This document shows positions 35,025 through 44,653 of a stretch of 52,613 nucleotides of DNA, in pieces (position 1 is the first letter of the stretch; each line of letters opens with the position of its first letter). The translations under genes and the position numbers were made by a program. A model generated the notes under the pieces. It did no database searches, was not told where the DNA came from, and saw nothing but the letters and a program-made list of their open reading frames with translations. The DNA comes from Lacrimispora defluvii (GTDB taxonomy: Bacteria; Bacillota; Clostridia; Lachnospirales; Lachnospiraceae): contig JAAOXG010000033.1 in assembly GCA_013036995.1 (NCBI GenBank), positions 1-52,613 of the forward strand, given 5' to 3'.

Positions 35025-35999
35025 TTAATAACCGGAATGTATGATTCGGTTAAGATCTTTGCATTTGTCAACCAGATTGCCGGTAGCCCAGTTATACATA
35101 TCCCGTGTATCGTATTGGCGGTAATCGCATTCCTGGGAAACCAGAAGCATGGTGTATACATCGTACCAGAGAACACGTATGTTTTCTTTTTCTGAAAGGC
35201 TCTCAATGCCGTAACCCTTATAAAAATCCCTGTCTGAGATATAGGTTCGAAATCCCACTTCCATCAGGGGATCTGCCCAAAGACTTCTCTCCCAGTCGAT
35301 CAAACCGGTAATCCGGTTGTCTTTCACAAAAATATTCCCATCCCACAGATCCCAGTGGACAAGTACGGGGGTTTTAATCTCATCAAACAGTTCTTTGGAT
35401 GCTTCTAAATCCTTAAACAGTTGATTTTTAGATATCTTTAAGTCAATGGACAAGCGCTCTCCATCTGAAAAAGCAAGCTCTATCATAGTGGAAAATACAT
35501 GATACCAGTCATTTCCCTGCAAAGACGGCTGCCCCAGATAGCCGAATTGCTTTCCTTGAATCGAGTTGATTTTTTTATTCAAACAGCCCGCTTCCGTTCG
35601 TATAGATGACTGTACATCTGGGGATAGAGTGGAAAGAATGGAGTGGAAGCTCGCACCCTCCAGTATCTCCATGAAAAAATACGGAGCATGAATCAGGCTT
35701 AAGCTGTCATCATAAAATAAAACTTTTGCAACGGGTACATCAGATTGCTCCTTTACAGTGCGCATAGCCAGGACTTCACTCATCATAATATTCTTCTCAT
35801 AGGACATAACGAGAGCATCCTTAGGAGGTGCAATCTTTAATATGCAGGAGGGAGCATGTTTCAGGGATATTTTGTATGCCACATTAAAATAACCTTCTGT
35901 CAGTTCTTCAATACCTGTACAGACTGCATGTGGAAATGCATGATGGATAAGGTTAAGAAGAGTCTCTTCGGATTGAATGTTTTTTGTCAGGCTGTTCAT
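35025..35999 (-). CDS. Aminoglycoside phosphotransferase-family kinase
   Basis: This 324-residue protein of the APH fold has the catalytic loop LVHWDLWDGNIFV (HxDxxxxN) and, after it, the metal-binding Asp in GLIDWERSLW. The N-terminal lobe has a nucleotide-binding Lys in CILKIAPP. The family covers aminoglycoside kinases as well as choline, ethanolamine and homoserine-type kinases. Nothing in the sequence identifies the substrate, so I do not call it a resistance gene. It is monocistronic and convergent with the YibE/F gene, 7 bases away. Confidence 0.8.
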   Translation of the reverse strand: MNSLTKNIQSEETLLNLIHHAFPHAVCTGIEELTEGYFNVAYKISLKHAPSCILKIAPPKDALVMSYEKNIMMSEVLAMRTVKEQSDVPVAKVLFYDDSLSLIHAPYFFMEILEGASFHSILSTLSPDVQSSIRTEAGCLNKKINSIQGKQFGYLGQPSLQGNDWYHVFSTMIELAFSDGERLSIDLKISKNQLFKDLEASKELFDEIKTPVLVHWDLWDGNIFVKDNRITGLIDWERSLWADPLMEVGFRTYISDRDFYKGYGIESLSEKENIRVLWYDVYTMLLVSQECDYRQYDTRDMYNWATGNLVDKCKDLNRIIHSGY

Positions 36000-36185
36000 C
36001 GTTCACCGTTCCTTTCTAAGGTGCCGTTTACTTGTTTTTTATCATTGTAACACAGTGATTTCTCCATGTCACTACAAGTACAGATCCGGATCCATGAATT
36101 TAATTCATGGACGTTTTTTCCACTCTTGTGATATACTGAATTATGTAATTTCATCTCAGGATGAAAATTAAGGAGGAATTGTTAC

Positions 36186-36776
36186 GTGGCGAAGAAAAGT
36201 GTGCGCAATACCAGGGGGAAAATCGTAAGCGCAGCCTGGAAACTGTTTTATGAACAGGGATATGAAGATACGACTGTGGAGGAAATCATAGAACTTTCTA
36301 AGACGTCAAAAGGATCGTTCTATCATTATTTTGATGGGAAGGATGCCCTTCTTAGTACGCTTAGTGTTTTATTTGATGATAAATATGAGGAGCTGAAAAC
36401 TCAGCTTGATCCTGAACTTTCGGCTGTAGAAAAGCTGCTTCGGTTAAACAGTGAGTTATTTACAATGATAGAGAATAGTATTTCTATTGATCTTCTGGCA
36501 AGATTATTGTCCACCCAGCTTATAACAAATGGAGAGAAGCATTTACTGGATCATAACCGCACCTATTATAAGCTGTTAAGAAAGATTATTGCCCAGGGAC
36601 AGGAAGACGGACAGATTGGAACCAAGATGAGCGTCACTGAAATGGTGAAGCTTTATGCTCTCTGTGAACGGGCTTTTTTATATGACTGGTGTCTGTGCGG
36701 AGGAGAGTATTCCCTGAGACAATACAGCGCATCGGTACTGCCAGCTTTTCTAAGCGGATTTCTGCCGGAAAAATAA
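36186..36776 (+). CDS. TetR family transcriptional regulator
   Basis: This 196-residue regulator starts with GTG at 36186 behind AGGAGG. The N-terminal helix-turn-helix reads TTVEEIIELSKTSKGSFYHY, the TetR signature with the recognition helix ending in FYHYF. The remaining residues are the helical ligand-binding and dimer domain. It precedes a sodium/solute symporter gene by 216 bases, in the same direction, and may control it through an inverted repeat in that gap. Ligand unknown. Confidence 0.88.
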   Translation: MAKKSVRNTRGKIVSAAWKLFYEQGYEDTTVEEIIELSKTSKGSFYHYFDGKDALLSTLSVLFDDKYEELKTQLDPELSAVEKLLRLNSELFTMIENSISIDLLARLLSTQLITNGEKHLLDHNRTYYKLLRKIIAQGQEDGQIGTKMSVTEMVKLYALCERAFLYDWCLCGGEYSLRQYSASVLPAFLSGFLPEK

Positions 36777-36865
36777 ATTACACATACTTGTATTAGAATT
36801 ATGATTAATTGGAGTACAGTTAAAAATCCTTATAAAATATAGATATAATTATATTTTTTATAAAA

Positions 36866-36889
36866 AAGTATGGTATTTAGTCTATACTT
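36866..36889. promoter_or_regulatory. Inverted repeat upstream of putP
   Basis: AAGTATGG (36866-36873) and CTATACTT (36882-36889) match in reverse complement at 7 of 8 positions with an 8-base spacer. It lies about 100 bases before the symporter gene and 90 after the TetR gene. An operator for the TetR protein is possible. The region is A/T-rich, so the signal is modest. Confidence 0.35.
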
Positions 36890-36992
36890 CGTTCTGCGTT
36901 GCGTTCTATTTTTGTTGATGCTATAATACACCCATTATTGCTTTATTATAAGGCTGACAGCAGAAATAAGTGAGGTAACAAGGAGGAACGTT

Positions 36993-38528
36993 ATGAGTAT
37001 AGGTCAAATAGGCATATTATCTGCCATTGTGGTTTATCTGGTGGCAATGGTCTATATCGGGTTTTATTACAGCAAGAAGGGCGGGGGTGACTCTGCCGAT
37101 GATTTCTATCTGGGAGGAAGGAAGCTGGGGCCGTTAGTAACTGCTATGAGTGCTGAGGCATCTGACATGAGCAGCTGGCTGCTGATGGGACTTCCGGGTG
37201 TCGCTTATATGACTGGTATTGCTGACGCCGGCTGGACAGCAATCGGTCTGGCGGCGGGCACATACTTAAACTGGCTTTTGGTTGCAAGACGACTTCGCCG
37301 GTATTCCGTGATTTGCAATACCATTACAATTCCGGATTTTTTCTCCCGACGCTATCGGGATGAGAAAAATATTTTAATGTGTATCTCTGCAGTAATTATT
37401 CTCGTTTTCTTTATTCCATACACTGCTTCCGGTTTTAAGGCAATAGGTACCCTGTTTAACAGTTTGTATCACATAGACTATCATACGGTTATGATTGTTG
37501 GTGCAATCATAGTGGTAGGATACACGGTAATGGGTGGGTTCATGGCGGTTTCCACAACCGATCTTGTTCAGAGCATTGTTATGAGCATTTCACTTATTAT
37601 TATTGTATTCTATGGAATATCAGTAGCTGGTGGCTGGGACAGAGTAACAGGGAATGCAGGCGCTCTGGAAGGATATCTAAGCATGAGCAGAACCCATAAT
37701 ATGGCGGGTCAGACATCATCCCCTTACGGTATATTAAATATAGTATCAACATTGGCGTGGGGATTGGGATACTTTGGTATGCCTCACATTCTTCTTCGTT
37801 TTATGGCAATTAATGATGAGAAGAAACTTACAACATCCAGGCGGATTGCCTCCACATGGGTGGTGATATCCATGTTTGTAGCCATTCTTATTGGAATCAT
37901 TGGTTACAGCGTTTCTTTGGCAGGCCATATTCCGGTATTCACCTCCGGATCGGAAGCGGAAACAGTTATTATCCGGCTGGCTGGGCTCTTGGGAAGTCAT
38001 GGTTTTCTTTATTCCATACTGGCAGGTGTGGTGCTTGCAGGTATACTTGCATGTACCATGTCTACTGCAGATTCCCAGCTGTTAACAGCTGCATCAGGAG
38101 TATCACAGAATCTTATGCAGGATTTTTTAAAGCTTAAAGTAAGTCATAAAACTTCCATGATGGCGGCCAGGCTGACTGTAATCGGAGTCGCACTGATCGC
38201 GGTGTTCCTTGCGTGGGATCCCAATAGTTCAGTATTCACCATCGTTTCCTTTGCCTGGGCTGGCTTTGGAGCTTCCTTTGGACCTGTAATGCTGTTTGCA
38301 CTGTTCTGGAAAAGAAGCAATTTTTACGGTGCTGTAGCAGGAATGATATCTGGAGGCGCAATGGTGTTTATTTGGAAGTATCTGGTGAGGCCTATGGGCG
38401 GAGTCTTTAACATTTATGAACTTCTACCGGCTTTTACTGTGGCATGCGTGGCAATCATTATCGTATCGCTTTTAACACCCGAACCTGATCGTGAAATTTA
38501 TAAGGAATTTGATTCAGTAAATAAATAA
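36993..38528 (+). CDS. putP: Sodium/proline-type symporter (PutP, SSS family)
   Basis: This 511-residue membrane protein has 12-13 helices. It belongs to the sodium:solute symporter family, and its best resemblance is to PutP. Signatures include DDFYLGGRKLGPLVTAMSAEASDMSSWLLMG at the first sodium site, YTVMGGFMAVSTTDLVQ, and the Gly-rich stretch SFAWAGFGASFGPVMLFALF near the end. It would import proline or a related solute with sodium. A GGAGG precedes the ATG at 36993. It is followed by a strong terminator. Proline is the likely but unproven substrate. Confidence 0.88.
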   Translation: MSIGQIGILSAIVVYLVAMVYIGFYYSKKGGGDSADDFYLGGRKLGPLVTAMSAEASDMSSWLLMGLPGVAYMTGIADAGWTAIGLAAGTYLNWLLVARRLRRYSVICNTITIPDFFSRRYRDEKNILMCISAVIILVFFIPYTASGFKAIGTLFNSLYHIDYHTVMIVGAIIVVGYTVMGGFMAVSTTDLVQSIVMSISLIIIVFYGISVAGGWDRVTGNAGALEGYLSMSRTHNMAGQTSSPYGILNIVSTLAWGLGYFGMPHILLRFMAINDEKKLTTSRRIASTWVVISMFVAILIGIIGYSVSLAGHIPVFTSGSEAETVIIRLAGLLGSHGFLYSILAGVVLAGILACTMSTADSQLLTAASGVSQNLMQDFLKLKVSHKTSMMAARLTVIGVALIAVFLAWDPNSSVFTIVSFAWAGFGASFGPVMLFALFWKRSNFYGAVAGMISGGAMVFIWKYLVRPMGGVFNIYELLPAFTVACVAIIIVSLLTPEPDREIYKEFDSVNK

Positions 38529-38542
38529 CAAAACAGCATAGT

Positions 38543-38580
38543 AAAAACTGCCGTGTTTAGAATTTCGGCAGTTTTTATTT
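38543..38580 (+). terminator. Terminator after putP
   Basis: AAAAACTGCCG (38543-38553) and CGGCAGTTTTT (38566-38576) form an 11-bp perfect stem running into a T tract. Confidence 0.9.
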
Positions 38581-38674
38581 GCATTTTTGACATATGGGAT
38601 TTACAATAATTAAAAATCTGCTTTATATACTGCAGCAATGGTTGACACACTGGTAGAATGAAAGGAGTTTATTG

Positions 38675-39313
38675 ATGCTTTTTGATAACAAGAATGTTCC
38701 TGGGCACGTGGGAGAGGTTATTGAGAACCTTAATAAAAATAAAATGGCAGGATATTATGTGGATCAACAGGGTCTGTTGATTTCTCTTTTGGATGAGTTG
38801 ATCAAAGATGGGGAAACTGTAGGCTGCGGCGATTCCGTAACACTGGATCAGCTTGGGGTATTCGATCATTTGAGACTTCGGAATATTCATTTTCTGGATA
38901 AGTTCCAACCGTCTCTGACTGGCAAAGATAAAAGGGAATTGTATTTGCAGAATTTCCGGGCAGATACGTTTGTTACCGGAGTGAATGCAATTACGAAAAA
39001 AGGCGAGCTGTTTAATATAGATGGAAATGGAAGCAGAGTGGCTCCCATGTTATATGGCCCTGGTCAGGTAATTGTTGTAGCAGGCGTTAATAAAATCACT
39101 GATAATCTGGACGAAGCCATAAAAAGAACCAGGCAGATTGCAGCACCACTGGATGCAAAGCGGCTGGGAAAATCAACTCCTTGCGCGGTTTTGGGCAGGT
39201 GTATTGACTGCAATCATAAAGAAAGAATCTGCAATGACTTTGTTCTGATAACAGGCCAATTTATAAAGGACCGGATAAAAGTGATTATTGTGGATCAGAG
39301 TCTGGGTTACTAA
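38675..39313 (+). CDS. LUD-domain protein (LutC/DUF162 type)
   Basis: This 212-residue protein starts from the ATG at 38675 (AAAGGAG eight bases upstream; an adjacent TTG at 38672 is also possible). It matches the LUD domain: VGCGDSVTLDQLGV near residue 50, FVTGVNAITKKGELFNIDGNG in the centre, and GPGQVIVVAGVNKI. The C-terminal part has a Cys-rich stretch (PCAVLGRCIDCNHKERIC) common in the single-domain clostridial members. LutC takes part in lactate oxidation, but no LutA or LutB is nearby, so that role should not be assumed here. Confidence 0.82.
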   Translation: MLFDNKNVPGHVGEVIENLNKNKMAGYYVDQQGLLISLLDELIKDGETVGCGDSVTLDQLGVFDHLRLRNIHFLDKFQPSLTGKDKRELYLQNFRADTFVTGVNAITKKGELFNIDGNGSRVAPMLYGPGQVIVVAGVNKITDNLDEAIKRTRQIAAPLDAKRLGKSTPCAVLGRCIDCNHKERICNDFVLITGQFIKDRIKVIIVDQSLGY

Positions 39314-39413
39314 GAAGGCAATTTCTCCTGTATACCGCAGAACAGACAGCAATACTTTCCCATATCTTGGTATCAACTGGAAGCAATTATCAGAACGATA
39401 GGTTTAATAATAA

Positions 39414-39458
39414 CAAGAGAGCTGAAAAGCCGCTAAATCAGGCATCCCAGCTCTCTTG
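39414..39458. terminator. Bidirectional terminator between the LUD gene and the ATPase operon
   Basis: CAAGAGAGCTG (39414-39424) pairs exactly with CAGCTCTCTTG (39448-39458). It sits just beyond the stop of the last ATPase gene (39461, minus strand) and 100 bases beyond the LUD gene on the plus strand. It can serve both. Confidence 0.75.
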
Positions 39459-39460
39459 CT

Positions 39461-40081
39461 TTACATGCTTTTCTTGGTGCGCTTAATAACTTTAAGCCTT
39501 GTAAATTCCTCCCGGTCCTTTTCCTCCAGAGAATTCGTAATATTTCTGGTAAGAGTTTCGTAGCGGGGAATGGTAATGTTCTTTAATGCGTTAGCACGTT
39601 TTTGAGTCCTTTTAATACTGTTGGCCAGACGATAAGCTGAGTTTTCTACCATGGAAAGTTTTACGGAAAGCAATTTCACCTTTTCAAAATGATAACGTGC
39701 TTCATCAAGAGATTCCCTCGTGCTGTAATAAGCATAGGTTAAATTAAGAGGCATTTCCTCATGCTCCACTAATGGAATCTCAGTACCCATAATACTTCGT
39801 GTCTTAATACGCACCCTGTCATCAATGGGTACTGCCATGGCAATATCCTGCACGTAATTAATCCCCAGTTCAATATTTGCCTTCTGAAGTGCTTTATACG
39901 CAGCGGTAAACGTCACGTCAATTTCCGACTGAATTCCCTTGGCCTCATCAATTAAGCTCATCAGTTCTTTGATCAGGATGTTACTCTTTTTATCCATCAG
40001 CTCATAACCCTGTCTGGCTAATGTCAGGGAGTTCTTCGCAAGGATTAAATTACCCTTGGTTGGAAATGTATTCGGATTCAT
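39461..40081 (-). CDS. ntpD: V-type ATPase subunit D
   Basis: This 206-residue protein, largely helical, forms the central rotor shaft inside the A3B3 head. The N-terminal stretch PTKGNLILAKNSLTLARQGYELMDKK and the C-terminal stretch RRVNALK-like KRTQKRANALKNITIPRYE are the family signatures. It is the last gene of the nine-gene operon, 11 bases after the B subunit gene, and is followed by a terminator. Confidence 0.95.
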   Translation of the reverse strand: MNPNTFPTKGNLILAKNSLTLARQGYELMDKKSNILIKELMSLIDEAKGIQSEIDVTFTAAYKALQKANIELGINYVQDIAMAVPIDDRVRIKTRSIMGTEIPLVEHEEMPLNLTYAYYSTRESLDEARYHFEKVKLLSVKLSMVENSAYRLANSIKRTQKRANALKNITIPRYETLTRNITNSLEEKDREEFTRLKVIKRTKKSM

Positions 40082-40092
40082 TCTGACCCCTC

Positions 40093-41496
40093 CTATTCGC
40101 CTGAAGCTTCAGTGGTGGTTTCCTTATAATACTGGTCTAATACCTTGGTATCGACACGGTCCAGCTCCGCTCTTGGGAGCAGGCCAAGCAGCTCCCAGCC
40201 GATGGTTAATGTCTCAAGTATATTTCTGTTGGAGTGATTTCCCTGTCCAACAAAGCGGTCTTCGAACGCTTTACCAAATACCAGATACTTTTTATCAATG
40301 GGGGAAAGCTCATCTTCACCAATAACGGAAGCCAGAGCTCTTGCGTCACCTACCTTGGCGTAACAGGAAAACAGCTGGTTCGCCACCCCCTGGTGGTCCG
40401 CCCTGGTAAAGCCTTCTCCGATTCCATCCTTCATCAGACGGCTTAGGGACGGGAGCACGTTAATGGGTGGATAAACAGACTGCCCGTATAAGTTCCGGTC
40501 CAAAACGATCTGTCCCTCTGTGATATAGCCGGTAAGATCAGGGATTGGGTGGGTGATGTCATCATTTGGCATGGTTAAAATGGGAATCTGGGTTACAGAT
40601 CCATGCCGCCCCTTAACAATGCCTGCTCTCTCATAGATAGATGCCAGCTCGCTGTACAGATAGCCGGGATAACCTTTTCTGGAGGGGATTTCTCCCTTGG
40701 AGGAAGAAACCTCACGAAGTGCCTCCGCATAGGCGGTCATATCCGTTAAAATAACCAGGATATGCATCCCCTTTTCAAAAGCCAGGTATTCTGCCAGAGT
40801 GAGAGCTACTTTTGGTGTAATAAGACGTTCTACCACCGGATCATTGGCCAGGTTAATAAACATTGCCACATGGTCGGATACGCCGCTTTCTTCAAAGGTA
40901 CGCCGGAAAAAATCTGCCACGTCGTATTTCACACCCATGGCTGCGAATACAACAGCAAATTTTTCACCGGATTTGGAATCATCACCTAAGGATGCCTGCT
41001 GTACAATCTGAGCAGCCAGCTCATCATGAGGAAGACCGTTTCCGGAGAATATGGGGAGCTTCTGACCGCGTATTAAGGTCATCAGACCGTCAATGGCTGA
41101 GATTCCGGTACGGATATAATCTCTGGGATACTCTCTGGTAACGGGATTTAATGGCTTTCCATTAATATCAAGATAGATATCTGAGTTGATATCGCCCAGA
41201 CCGTCAATGGGTTCTCCGATCCCGTTAAAGGTTCTTCCCAGCATGTCTTCGGAAACGGCAAGCTCCATGGGGCGTCCGGTCAGTCTTGTATGGACATTTC
41301 TAAGAGCCAGTCCGTCGGTTCCTCCAAATACCTGAATAATTGCCTTATCTTCATAAACTTCAATAATACGTCCCAGTTTCTGTGTTTTACCAGCTACTGT
41401 CATTTCCACGATTTCGTCAAAGGCAGCATTCTGGACACCTTCTAAAACAACCAGGGGTCCGTTAATTGCACTTAAGCCTAAATATTCGATTGCCAT
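40093..41496 (-). CDS. ntpB: V-type ATPase subunit B
   Basis: This 467-residue non-catalytic subunit of the A3B3 head lacks a true Walker A, with [12 protein letters not shown] in that place, as in all B subunits. It keeps the family stretches [30 protein letters not shown] and [13 protein letters not shown]. It forms the regulatory interfaces with subunit A. It begins 14 bases after the A gene with AGGAGG upstream. Confidence 0.96.
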   Translation of the reverse strand: MAIEYLGLSAINGPLVVLEGVQNAAFDEIVEMTVAGKTQKLGRIIEVYEDKAIIQVFGGTDGLALRNVHTRLTGRPMELAVSEDMLGRTFNGIGEPIDGLGDINSDIYLDINGKPLNPVTREYPRDYIRTGISAIDGLMTLIRGQKLPIFSGNGLPHDELAAQIVQQASLGDDSKSGEKFAVVFAAMGVKYDVADFFRRTFEESGVSDHVAMFINLANDPVVERLITPKVALTLAEYLAFEKGMHILVILTDMTAYAEALREVSSSKGEIPSRKGYPGYLYSELASIYERAGIVKGRHGSVTQIPILTMPNDDITHPIPDLTGYITEGQIVLDRNLYGQSVYPPINVLPSLSRLMKDGIGEGFTRADHQGVANQLFSCYAKVGDARALASVIGEDELSPIDKKYLVFGKAFEDRFVGQGNHSNRNILETLTIGWELLGLLPRAELDRVDTKVLDQYYKETTTEASGE

Positions 41497-41510
41497 CGTC
41501 TGCCTCCTTC

Positions 41511-43277
41511 CTATGCGTTTCGTTCTATGACAGAATCATAAAAGTTATCAATCTGTTTTTTATAGTCGTCAAATAGATCAAGTCTGTCGTTTGGCACATC
41601 ATATTTCAGAGAAATAATCTTATCAAAGACAGGATCTTCTTTCAGGACAGACATAGGCATTCCCATTGAAACCAGGGAACGGGACTTTTTATACAGATAG
41701 AGAATTAAGTCCATCATTTTAAACTGCTTTTCCATAGGAACGCAGGTGTCGTCCTTATGGAAGGCATTCTGCTGTAAAAATCCGATTCGGATAACCTTGG
41801 CAATCTCTAAAATCAGCTTTTGATCATCAGGAAGCATATCTCCGCCAATCAGCTTTACAATCTCCATCAGACTGCTTTCCTGTGTCAGGATAAATACCAT
41901 ACGGTTTCTGTAATCCACAAACTTTTTATCAACCTTCTCCAGGTACCAGGGAGCCAGATCCGTTAAATACTCGGAATAGCTGCTAAGCCAGTGAATTGCG
42001 GGGAAATGACGCTCGTTGGCCAGATTCCGGTCAAGACCCCAGAAGCAGCGGACAAAACGTTTTGTGTTTTGGGTTACAGGTTCTGAAAAATCGCCTCCCT
42101 GAGGAGAAACCGCCCCGATAATCGTAACGGAGCCTTCTGTTCCATTGATATTCTGCATCATACCTGCACGTTCGTAGAACGCGGATAAACGTGAGGCTAA
42201 GTAAGCAGGAAAGCCTTCTTCTGCAGGCATCTCTTCCAGACGGCCGGATAATTCACGAAGAGCCTCTGCCCATCTGGAGGTGGAATCTGCCATGATGGCT
42301 ACGTGATATCCCATATCACGGTAGTATTCTGCCAGCGTAAGACCGGAATAAAGGCTGGCCTCACGGGCTGCAACCGGCATGTTGGAGGTGTTGGCAATCA
42401 GAGTAGTCCGGTCCATCAAGGGGTTGCCGGAACGGGGATCGATTAACTGAGAGAATTCCTCCAGTACCTGAGTCATCTCATTGCCGCGCTCTCCGCAGCC
42501 GATATAGATAATGATATCAGCATCGGACCATTTGGCAATCTGATGCTGGGTCATGGTTTTACCGGTACCAAAACCTCCCGGGATACAGGCAGTACCGCCC
42601 TTGGCAAGAGGGAAGAGGGTATCAATAATTCTCTGACCAGTAATAAGCGGCTTGGTTGCCGGATATCGTTTTAATGTAGGTCTTGGAACCCGGATGGGCC
42701 ACTTCTGTGTCATTGTCAGCTGTTTTTCTGTTCCGTCAGAAAGCTTTAGTGTAATGATTGGGTCAGATATGGTATAATTGCCGTCTTCTGCCACATCGAG
42801 TACGATTCCCTCCACATCAGGGGGGATCATTACCTTGTGAACGATGGCAGGTGTTTCCGGTACTTCTGCGATAATTGCACCAGGAAGTAAGTGGTCGCCT
42901 TTTTTAACCGTAATATGAGTCTGCCAGAGTTTTCCGGTATCAAGGGAATCTACGTGGATTCCTCTGTCAATATAAGCGCCTCCTGTTTTTGCAATCTCGC
43001 TTAAGGGGCGTTCGATTCCGTCAAAAATATTGTTGAGAATTCCGGGTGCCAGAGTTACGGAAACAGGATACCCTGTGGAAGTGACTGTTTCCCCTGGTTT
43101 TATACCGCTGGTCTCTTCGTATACCTGAACGATGGTCCGGCGGTCCGTAAGTCCGATTACCTCGCCGACTAAATGATCTTTTCCCACATGGACCATTTCA
43201 TTCATTCTGAATCCGGGATCGCCCTTTAAATAAATGACGGGGCCGTTGATGCCGGAAATGGTACCTGTATTAGTCAT
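41511..43277 (-). CDS. ntpA: V-type ATPase catalytic subunit A
   Basis: This 588-residue catalytic subunit has its Walker A, GGFGTGKT, at residues 234-241. The catalytic Glu lies in the GERGNE loop ([11 protein letters not shown]), and the non-homologous insert expected of A subunits lies at about 100-200. ATP hydrolysis here drives rotation of the D/F shaft and the K ring. The start overlaps the end of the E gene by 8 bases, which couples their translation. The length matches other bacterial V-type A subunits. Confidence 0.97.
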   Translation of the reverse strand: MTNTGTISGINGPVIYLKGDPGFRMNEMVHVGKDHLVGEVIGLTDRRTIVQVYEETSGIKPGETVTSTGYPVSVTLAPGILNNIFDGIERPLSEIAKTGGAYIDRGIHVDSLDTGKLWQTHITVKKGDHLLPGAIIAEVPETPAIVHKVMIPPDVEGIVLDVAEDGNYTISDPIITLKLSDGTEKQLTMTQKWPIRVPRPTLKRYPATKPLITGQRIIDTLFPLAKGGTACIPGGFGTGKTMTQHQIAKWSDADIIIYIGCGERGNEMTQVLEEFSQLIDPRSGNPLMDRTTLIANTSNMPVAAREASLYSGLTLAEYYRDMGYHVAIMADSTSRWAEALRELSGRLEEMPAEEGFPAYLASRLSAFYERAGMMQNINGTEGSVTIIGAVSPQGGDFSEPVTQNTKRFVRCFWGLDRNLANERHFPAIHWLSSYSEYLTDLAPWYLEKVDKKFVDYRNRMVFILTQESSLMEIVKLIGGDMLPDDQKLILEIAKVIRIGFLQQNAFHKDDTCVPMEKQFKMMDLILYLYKKSRSLVSMGMPMSVLKEDPVFDKIISLKYDVPNDRLDLFDDYKKQIDNFYDSVIERNA

Positions 43278-43881
43278 TTTCCGTACCTCCCATCAAATCT
43301 TTTATATTAAACCGGAAATCCCGTTTTGCTTCCGCCAGTTTAGTCTGAAAGGAGTTATCAATTAAAATATGCCTGGAAGGAATCACGGCTCTGGTTCCAC
43401 CCATAAATGAATACTCACTGACCCGGATATCAGCGCTTTCGGGTAAGGACAGGCTTCTGATTTTTTCCTCGTCATTAGGATCAATGTAAATGGTAATAAA
43501 CTCTTTTCCTGCCAGTTCCTTTGCTTCCCTGATTTCTTTTTCAATCAGCTCTGTATACTGGGGGGTGTTCCTGAAATGATTCACCATTTCCTTTAACTCC
43601 TGAAACAGTTTTTCTTTTAACTCATCTTGTTTTTTTCCAAATTCACGTTTTGTGCCGATCTGCTCTAAGGAGAGCCGTTTGTTAATCTCCCGTTCGATCT
43701 GTTCGCTTTCTGATGCCACCTGCTGTCTGGCTCTGCGTCTTGCATCCTCTTGATGTTCTGAAAATGTCTGCTCTAAGGCAGCGGTATATTCATCAAGCAT
43801 CTTTGCACTGCGGGACCTGGCATCTTCCATACAAAACTCAAGGAAGTGCTGCAATTTTTCCTCAGTTGTCAAGATGACCAC
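43270..43881 (-). CDS. ntpE: V-type ATPase subunit E
   Basis: This 203-residue protein has a long N-terminal helix (about 1-110, charged, coiled coil with G/H) and a small globular C-terminal domain (VSEYSFMGGTRAVIPSRHIL). E and G/H form the peripheral stalks that hold the head against rotation. The start is taken as the ATG at 43881; its overlap with the A gene at the other end (8 bases) is typical. Confidence 0.92.
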   Translation of the reverse strand: MVILTTEEKLQHFLEFCMEDARSRSAKMLDEYTAALEQTFSEHQEDARRRARQQVASESEQIEREINKRLSLEQIGTKREFGKKQDELKEKLFQELKEMVNHFRNTPQYTELIEKEIREAKELAGKEFITIYIDPNDEEKIRSLSLPESADIRVSEYSFMGGTRAVIPSRHILIDNSFQTKLAEAKRDFRFNIKDLMGGTEND

Positions 43882-43888
43882 CTCTTTC

Positions 43889-44197
43889 TTATAGTTTTAA
43901 TCCGATTGCTTCGTTGACATAGTCCGTGATAAAGTTGGGCTTGCGGCCAGTACCGTGGCGGTCAGGGATTTCGATAATTAACGGCAGCTTGCGGTTTAAT
44001 TTTACATCATTAATGATGTCAGGAAATGCTTTCCCGAATTTTTCCGTCAAGAGGATGATCCCGATCTCTTTGTCGGCCAGAACCTTATCAAGCTGGCTTT
44101 TCAATTCTGCTTTTTCATGAACGACAGCGCCTTCTACGCCGGCCAGTCTCATACCTGTCCAGGTATCCACATTGTCGCTGATCAGATACATTTTCAT
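43889..44197 (-). CDS. ntpF: V-type ATPase subunit F
   Basis: This 102-residue alpha/beta protein belongs to the rotor. It has a Rossmann-like start (YLISDNVDTWTGMRLAGVEG) and GIILLTEKF in the middle, with IIEIPD near the end, as in other F subunits. It attaches to subunit D. It lies 4 bases after the K gene and 8 bases before the E gene. Confidence 0.93.
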   Translation of the reverse strand: MKMYLISDNVDTWTGMRLAGVEGAVVHEKAELKSQLDKVLADKEIGIILLTEKFGKAFPDIINDVKLNRKLPLIIEIPDRHGTGRKPNFITDYVNEAIGLKL

Positions 44198-44200
44198 AAA

Positions 44201-44632
44201 TTATAATTTACCTAAGATCATAAAGGATATGATCAGGCCATAGAGACAAACACCTTCGGCAAGACCTACGAAGATCAGTGATTTACCAAGTATGGAGCCA
44301 TCCTCGCTGATGGCGCCCAGTGCTGCACTTGCTGCAGCGGAAACAGCAATTCCACCGCCGATGCAGGCAAGACCGGTAGAAAGAGCGGCTGCAAGATATC
44401 CCATTCCTGCAACGCCGGCAGAAGCATTTGCAGTAGCTTCTGCAGCTTGTGCCTGGCCGTTAAAGAGAAAAATGCCGGATACGGCAATGGTGCCAAGAAA
44501 CAGAAGCAGGTTAATTCCCAGCGCTTTTTTATAGCGCCCTTTTGATTTCTCCCCCATGGCAAAAGCTCCGAAGGGGATTGCAATGCTTAAAAGTAATGCA
44601 GCTGCTAATGTAATTTTTACTAATGTAGACAT
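44201..44632 (-). CDS. ntpK: V-type ATPase subunit K (membrane ring)
   Basis: This 143-residue protein has four membrane helices (about 4-26, 36-58, 76-106 and 115-141), a fusion of two hairpins. The ion-binding glutamate is E126 in LAEGVCLYGL in helix 4. Helix 2 (GINLLLFLGTIAVSGIFLF) has no acidic residue. There is thus one carboxylate per four helices, as in dedicated pump-type rings such as the E. hirae NtpK. Whether sodium or protons are moved cannot be decided from this alone. Confidence 0.93.
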   Translation of the reverse strand: MSTLVKITLAAALLLSIAIPFGAFAMGEKSKGRYKKALGINLLLFLGTIAVSGIFLFNGQAQAAEATANASAGVAGMGYLAAALSTGLACIGGGIAVSAAASAALGAISEDGSILGKSLIFVGLAEGVCLYGLIISFMILGKL

Positions 44633-44653
44633 ATTGGTTTCCTCCTGAAATAA

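Noticed and set aside
35025-35999. Antibiotic resistance call for the phosphotransferase
   Set aside because: Only the generic kinase motifs are visible; the family includes many metabolic kinases and no other resistance gene is near.
36186-38528. TetR plus symporter as a drug efflux unit
   Set aside because: The transporter is of the sodium/proline type, not an efflux family.
38675-39313. Lactate utilization operon
   Set aside because: Only one LUD protein is present; LutA and LutB are not in the window.
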